DNA of 64,000 bases from Posidoniimonas polymericola (GTDB lineage Bacteria > Planctomycetota > Planctomycetia > Pirellulales > Lacipirellulaceae): the NCBI RefSeq assembly GCF_007859935.1, contig NZ_SJPO01000012.1, positions 62,001 through 126,000 on the forward strand, read 5' to 3'. Made by a program: the position numbers and the translations under genes. The notes under the pieces are model-generated. The model was not told the DNA's origin. It did not search any database and worked only from the letters and a program-made list of their open reading frames with translations. Positions 60,562-64,000 of this stretch are shown here, in pieces; the first letter of the stretch is position 1; each line of letters begins with the position of its first letter.

Positions 60562-61212
60562 CTAACTGGCAGACGCCCGGGCGTACTCTGGGGAGACTTC
60601 GTCGCTCAGGTTGAGCCGCAGTCGGTTGCGTTTGGCCGCTGATCGAACCACTAGTAAAGCAGGTTCACGCAAAAACGAGGCCGAGATCCCCCCAGCGGGG
60701 CGGGGAGCAAAAGTCGGCTGCACTTTCTCGCTGCGCGGCTGATCGGCGGCCGAAACCTGGCGGGAGTTTGGTTGACGGGCGGGAAGGTTGGCGGCCTGGT
60801 GACCGGTGTGGTCTGCCACACATACCCGCCAGGATCGACACTGCACCTGATGGATCTGCAGAGCCTGATCAACTCTCTGCCAAAGATCGACATCGCGAAT
60901 CGTCACGAGTCGTCCAAACCGTTCCCACTTCCAGCCGTTGCTCTTCCAACCGGCAAGTCCGGTCCGCAGACCGTCACGGAGAGTGCGGCACGAAGTCAGC
61001 ACGGTCACCTGGCCGGGGCGTGGAACCGCCTCCAGCCCGCGCACCAACGCCAGCAGGGCCAAACGGTCGAGGTCGAAACCGGGCTCGGTGTCGCTCGCCA
61101 CGACCAGCTGACCGGTCGATTGGTCGGTGAGCGTAAACCGCCACTCACCGGCAGCGGCGTGCAGGCAGAGCGCGTCTGCCTGGAGCAGGAAACTTGGGGA
61201 GGTGGGGAGCAT
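60562..61212 (-). CDS. RNase H-like protein lacking catalytic residues
   Basis: 216 residues. The middle matches RNase HI closely in form: VTVLTSCRTLRDGLRTGLAG, WKSNGWKWERFGRLVTIRDV, DLWQRVDQALQIHQVQCRSW. Compared with E. coli RNase HI, the first Asp seems kept (QADALCL), but the conserved Glu position reads Ala (DRLALLAL) and the second Asp reads Ser (LTSC); the C-terminal Asp cannot be found. It should bind RNA/DNA hybrids weakly or serve another role without cutting. A basic Ser/Arg/Pro tail of about 60 residues follows. It starts at 61212 with a Leu/Pro-rich leader and ends 39 bp before glgB, same strand. Confidence 0.72.
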   Translation of the reverse strand: MLPTSPSFLLQADALCLHAAAGEWRFTLTDQSTGQLVVASDTEPGFDLDRLALLALVRGLEAVPRPGQVTVLTSCRTLRDGLRTGLAGWKSNGWKWERFGRLVTIRDVDLWQRVDQALQIHQVQCRSWRVCVADHTGHQAANLPARQPNSRQVSAADQPRSEKVQPTFAPRPAGGISASFLREPALLVVRSAAKRNRLRLNLSDEVSPEYARASAS

Positions 61213-61312
61213 CTTCAGGAAGGCGGGGTCAGGCGGGGTGCTGCAGTCGGCAGGGATGCCAGGCGGGGGCAGCAGATTACCTGAAAGACGTTATCGCCAA
61301 GAAGACCCCAGT

Positions 61313-61332
61313 CCCTCCAGTTTAACGGAGGG
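61313..61332. terminator. Small hairpin downstream of the 100-residue gene
   Basis: CCCTCC/GGAGGG with an 8-base loop, 15 bases after the stop at 61347. No U-tract; only a possible transcription stop. Confidence 0.3.
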
Positions 61333-61346
61333 CGATACGCTAAATT

Positions 61347-61649
61347 CTATCCACCTACCGACAAATCGCCCGGCAGGTTGACAGCCTTCCCCGCCCCGGC
61401 AGCGCCGAACAGGGTGTGCAGGCCGCGGTCTAGCTCCAAAATCGACTCGAACGCCCGCTTGGCCTGGGGCTCCGAACTAACCAACTTGCCAAGTCGCTCG
61501 ATCGCGGCCTGATCGGCGCTGCCGTCGATGGCGGCCCAACCGAGCGCTAGGACTTCGTGGTCTTCCGACGCGCCGAGGTCGAAGCCAAGAACGACCGAGT
61601 CCTCGCTGTCGCTGATCGGGGAAGGGCCTTGGTCTGGTTGCATGGGCAT
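61347..61649 (-). CDS. Small hypothetical protein
   Basis: About 100 residues from the ATG at 61649 (MPMQPDQGPSPISDSED); a second Met lies at 61643. Acidic at first, then helical: AIERLGKLVSSEPQAKRAFE, SILELDRGLHTLFGAAGAG. No known family, signal peptide or Cys motif. It lies upstream of the RNase H-like gene on the same strand with a 134-bp gap. The frame can be read further upstream, but there it is antisense to the next gene and looks like noise. Confidence 0.5.
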   Translation of the reverse strand: MPMQPDQGPSPISDSEDSVVLGFDLGASEDHEVLALGWAAIDGSADQAAIERLGKLVSSEPQAKRAFESILELDRGLHTLFGAAGAGKAVNLPGDLSVGG

Positions 61650-62036
61650 GGAATCCGTGTGTCGGTTTGGAATGCTGGAAAGGGTGCGGCGTTCGCCGCC
61701 GCCCTCACTCCAAAGGCAAACGTTGGGCCAAATCGAAGCGGAGCGGTTCGTATTGCGACAACGCAAGGCTGTATCACTAGTTGCGCAGTCTGGTTGAGCC
61801 CGACCTCGGCTCCCCCACCAGCCGGTGGGGAGGTCCGATCGCCTCAATTTGTCGCAGCTTCGCCTAGCAAATTGGCGCCGATTGTAGATCCCGAAAACCC
61901 GCTGCAAACCGGCCTCGCCCCTATCGGCTACGCGCAGATTGCCGCGGGAACCGCTGCGTCGTCGGGGCGACTGACACACGCTTGAGTAGAGGGCCGTCGA
62001 ACACCCCCACTCACTTCGCCGCAACGGGAGGCGCGC
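61650..62036. other. Intergenic region between divergent small genes
   Basis: 387 bp. A 7-bp hairpin (CCCCACC/GGTGGGG) lies at 61813-61830. A good ribosome site (GGGAGG) ends it, in front of the ATG at 62037. No RNA gene was recognised; promoters for both divergent genes are expected here but none stands out. Confidence 0.45.
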
Positions 62037-62441
62037 ATGCGTTTCGGACTCTACCTGTACCACCAGAAGGTCATTACCGCCGAACAACTGATCGACGCCG
62101 TCGAGGAGCAGCAGCGACGCACCCCCCCGGTTGGGGAACTGGCGATCGAGGCCGGCCTGGTCTCGGTTCACAACCTGTTCGAAATCGTGCGGGCCCAGTC
62201 GGGCGTCCGCAGAGACCGCTTCGGCACGATCGCCATGGAGATGGGTCTGATGTCGCAGACCGAACTCGCTGAGGTCCTGATGCGGCAGGCCGACCTCCGC
62301 CCGCCGCTCCGCGAAATCCTCGTCGATCGAGGGATCCTCACGCACGAGTGCGCCGACGCCCACTACGACCACTTCCAGCGTCACATGGAGGATACTGGGG
62401 TCTTCCAGATGCCCCACTCAAAACAGACGGCTGGCGCCTAG
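62037..62441 (+). CDS. Stand-alone GspE/MshE N-domain-like protein
   Basis: 134 residues made of repeating helical units: ITAEQLIDAVEEQQRRTPPV, GELAIEAGLVSVHNLFEIVR, FGTIAMEMGLMSQTELAEVL, LREILVDRGILTHECADAHY. This xxGxLxxxQLxxALxxQ-like pattern is that of the N-terminal domain of type II/IV secretion ATPases, where in MshE it binds cyclic-di-GMP. Here it stands without an ATPase. It is soluble and has a strong ribosome site (GGGAGG). Function unknown; a link to secretion or signalling is inference. Confidence 0.7.
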   Translation: MRFGLYLYHQKVITAEQLIDAVEEQQRRTPPVGELAIEAGLVSVHNLFEIVRAQSGVRRDRFGTIAMEMGLMSQTELAEVLMRQADLRPPLREILVDRGILTHECADAHYDHFQRHMEDTGVFQMPHSKQTAGA

Positions 62442-62550
62442 CACTGCCGAGCTGCCTGCTAAGCTTGCCCCCCTCGTTGCTGGCGTCTATCCTGAGCTGT
62501 TCGGGCGACCGGCAATGGTCGGCGCCGCTTTGTTGGACAGGCAGTTAGCT

Positions 62551-62994
62551 ATGGCTCAGGTTCTTCGCAATCGGACGCTGCGGGCGGCATTGGTCGCCCT
62601 CTATGCGCTCGTGGCGGGCCTGGATCAGGGGCTGCACTACCTTGCCCCTGCTGGGTCGTGCCACCAGCATTGCGACGCGGAACCGTGTCACGACGGCTGC
62701 TGCCAGGACTCCGCATTTGCCGGGTGGCGTCAGTCCCGCGGCCAAGTCCTGACGGCTTCGTCGCCGCGGCGGGCCGCCTCCCCGGCCTGGGAACGGGGCG
62801 ACTCGCCCCCCGCATCGCACGATTGCGTCATCTGCCAGTCGCTGCGGCAGTTGGTCGGCCACGCCAGCGCCGGATCGCAGTCGCTCGACTCTTGCTCGGC
62901 CTCCAGCCCAGCGCTGCTCGGCTGCCCTGCCCAGGCCGAACGTCTTTCGCTAGGAACCCCGGCGGCCCGCGGCCCGCCAGCAGTCGTCGTTTGA
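62551..62994 (+). CDS. Exported Cys/His-rich protein
   Basis: 147 residues from the ATG at 62551. A signal-like helix (LRAALVALYALVAGLDQGLHYL) is followed by SCHQHCDAEPCHDGCCQD and, after a basic Arg/Ser-rich linker, HDCVICQSLRQLVGH. The clustered Cys and His suggest binding of a soft or transition metal; a distant likeness to DUF2946-type proteins (small, with HxxCxxC after a helix) is possible. It is 172 bp upstream of the prepilin-like gene, same strand. A start at 62515 is also possible but would put polar residues before the helix. Confidence 0.6.
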   Translation: MAQVLRNRTLRAALVALYALVAGLDQGLHYLAPAGSCHQHCDAEPCHDGCCQDSAFAGWRQSRGQVLTASSPRRAASPAWERGDSPPASHDCVICQSLRQLVGHASAGSQSLDSCSASSPALLGCPAQAERLSLGTPAARGPPAVVV

Positions 62995-63166
62995 CGGCCT
63001 GCCTGGGCAGTTAACGTGAATCATGGGAGTTGGCGCCCTGCCCTCCCCTTCTGCGTTGCTGCGAATTTTTGCCGCCGGCGAGATCCGCCGCGGCAATCGG
63101 CGACGAGTCGCTCGCCGCCGTTCCTAGCCCCTAGCCGACGCCTCCTGCGCGTCAGGACTATCGATC

Positions 63167-63955
63167 ATGAATAAACGTGGTTTTACGCTTGTTGAGTTGT
63201 TGGTGGTGATCGCCGTGATTGGCGCGTTGATCTCCCTGCTGCTGCCCGCTGTCCAGGCCGCCCGCGGAGCCGCGCGGCGGACCCAGTGCGCGAACAACCT
63301 CAAGCAGCTCGGCATCGCGATCCACCTCTACGCCAACGATCATCGAGGCCGCTTCCCCGAAGTGGCTCACTCTGACCACGACCACGATCATGGGCACGAC
63401 GACCATGACGAGGATGAGGAGGAGGAAGACGAGCCCGTCTCGTGGGTCTACTCACTCGCCCCCTACACCGAGAAGACCGACAGCATCCGCATCTGCCCCG
63501 ACGACCTCCGGCCCGAGACCCTGCTCGACCGGCAGAGCGTCTCGAGCTACGCGTTCAATGCCTACCTCGTGATCAAGACCGACCCCCGGCCGTCCTACGA
63601 CGTGTCGGTCCGCAACCTGTTCGACCTGCCCCAGAGCCACAACACGATGATGCTGTTCGAGGCGCCCCCGGCCGAGCACCACGAGCACGACGGCGAAGAA
63701 GAAGAGGAGCACTCCTTCTTCGACCACGTCGACTCGCACGAGTGGTTCGTCGAGGAGGAAGGCCACGAGGACCACGACCACGACGACGAGGCCTCGGTGT
63801 TCGAGCGGATCCGCCACGACATCGCGATCGAACGGCACCAGGGGCAGTGCGCCAACTACCTGTTTGCCGACGGGCACGTGCACGCGGTTCCTGCGTCGCA
63901 GATCTCGGAGTGGGCCGCCGAGGGGTTCAACTTCGCCGAGCCGGCGCAGCCCTAG
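63167..63955 (+). CDS. DUF1559-type prepilin-like protein with metal-ligand-rich loops
   Basis: 262 residues. The N-terminus [20 protein letters not shown] is a type IV prepilin signal with the peptidase site after RG and Glu at position +5. [20 protein letters not shown] is the DUF1559 hallmark, and the H-x-G-type end is [20 protein letters not shown]. Unlike common members it has two inserted loops very rich in His, Asp and Glu, at about 66-89 and 165-205 ([19 protein letters not shown], then [14 protein letters not shown]). These could bind zinc or similar ions. It would be an inner-membrane or pilus-like protein. The flanks hold a Cys/His-rich gene and the window end. Confidence 0.88.
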   Translation: MNKRGFTLVELLVVIAVIGALISLLLPAVQAARGAARRTQCANNLKQLGIAIHLYANDHRGRFPEVAHSDHDHDHGHDDHDEDEEEEDEPVSWVYSLAPYTEKTDSIRICPDDLRPETLLDRQSVSSYAFNAYLVIKTDPRPSYDVSVRNLFDLPQSHNTMMLFEAPPAEHHEHDGEEEEEHSFFDHVDSHEWFVEEEGHEDHDHDDEASVFERIRHDIAIERHQGQCANYLFADGHVHAVPASQISEWAAEGFNFAEPAQP

Positions 63956-64000
63956 CCGAGTCCGCGACGCGGCCGGCTAGCCGACCCGGTCGATCGCTTC

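Noticed and set aside
61650..62417. Upstream extension of the minus-strand 100-residue gene
   Set aside because: The extra part runs antisense through the gene at 62037-62441, which has a strong ribosome site and clear repeats; the extension looks random.

Overview
The window is high-GC bacterial chromosome from a planctomycete, most likely order Pirellulales (Lacipirellulaceae-like). This assignment is inferred from gene content, not from a marker gene. The diagnostic pieces are a DUF1559 prepilin-like protein, a DUF1570 secreted zincin, PEP-CTERM anchored proteins, a secretin-like protein rich in N-domains, EF-hand and glycine-zipper exported proteins, an inverse-autotransporter-type surface protein, and a scattered, mostly non-operonic gene order. 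No rRNA, tRNA, CRISPR, prophage or plasmid signature was seen.

Left part (1-21 kb). This is mostly housekeeping: a membrane protein cut by the window edge, aat, a CHAD protein, a sugar isomerase with a Cys/Met PLP enzyme, an isoprenylcysteine-methyltransferase-like enzyme and a DUF1570 zincin. A minus-strand pyrD / small unknown / trpS group follows, then a mini-lipoprotein and an HU-type protein with a good promoter. Next is a compact minus-strand operon: a large FAD/Fe-S oxidoreductase, moaD, moaE, moaA, a cysteine desulfurase-like enzyme and a YkgJ protein. It combines molybdopterin synthesis, a likely sulfur donor and a redox enzyme. folE, a Lon-substrate-domain protein, nth and dcd complete this part.

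Middle part (21-46 kb). Here lie nadE, rlmKL and two PEP-CTERM proteins, one flanked by a roughly 1-kb-spaced inverted repeat. A two-zinc-ribbon protein is followed by a 1491-residue surface protein with a clear intrinsic terminator and a divergent promoter region. On the other side of that promoter are a DUF2089 regulator, a membrane-anchored TPR protein and a mini membrane protein. Next come an exported protein that joins FliF-like and FlgH-like segments, purU, an HDOD protein, a winged-helix/AAA ATPase, cinA, an EF-hand protein, a secretin-like protein without a visible secretin barrel, and a glycine-zipper lipoprotein.

Right part (46-64 kb). A three-gene biotin-type operon (bioF-like, BioG/BioH-like, bioC-like) with ATGA overlaps is followed by a second Cys/Met PLP enzyme, acpS, an exported beta-helix-like protein, topA, a PpiD/SurA-like membrane protein, glgB and a degenerate RNase H-like protein. 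The window ends with small unknowns, a Cys/His-rich exported protein and a prepilin-like protein with His/Asp/Glu-rich loops.

No single spectacular new system is proven. The best candidates for follow-up are the FliF/FlgH mosaic (35.0-36.0 kb), the RNase H relative lacking catalytic residues next to glgB (60.6-61.2 kb), the metal-ligand-rich prepilin with its Cys-rich neighbour (62.5-64 kb), the membrane protein with a DNA-ligase-like C-terminal domain (start of window), and two repeat-bounded segments (1.7-1.9 kb and 23.3-24.3 kb).
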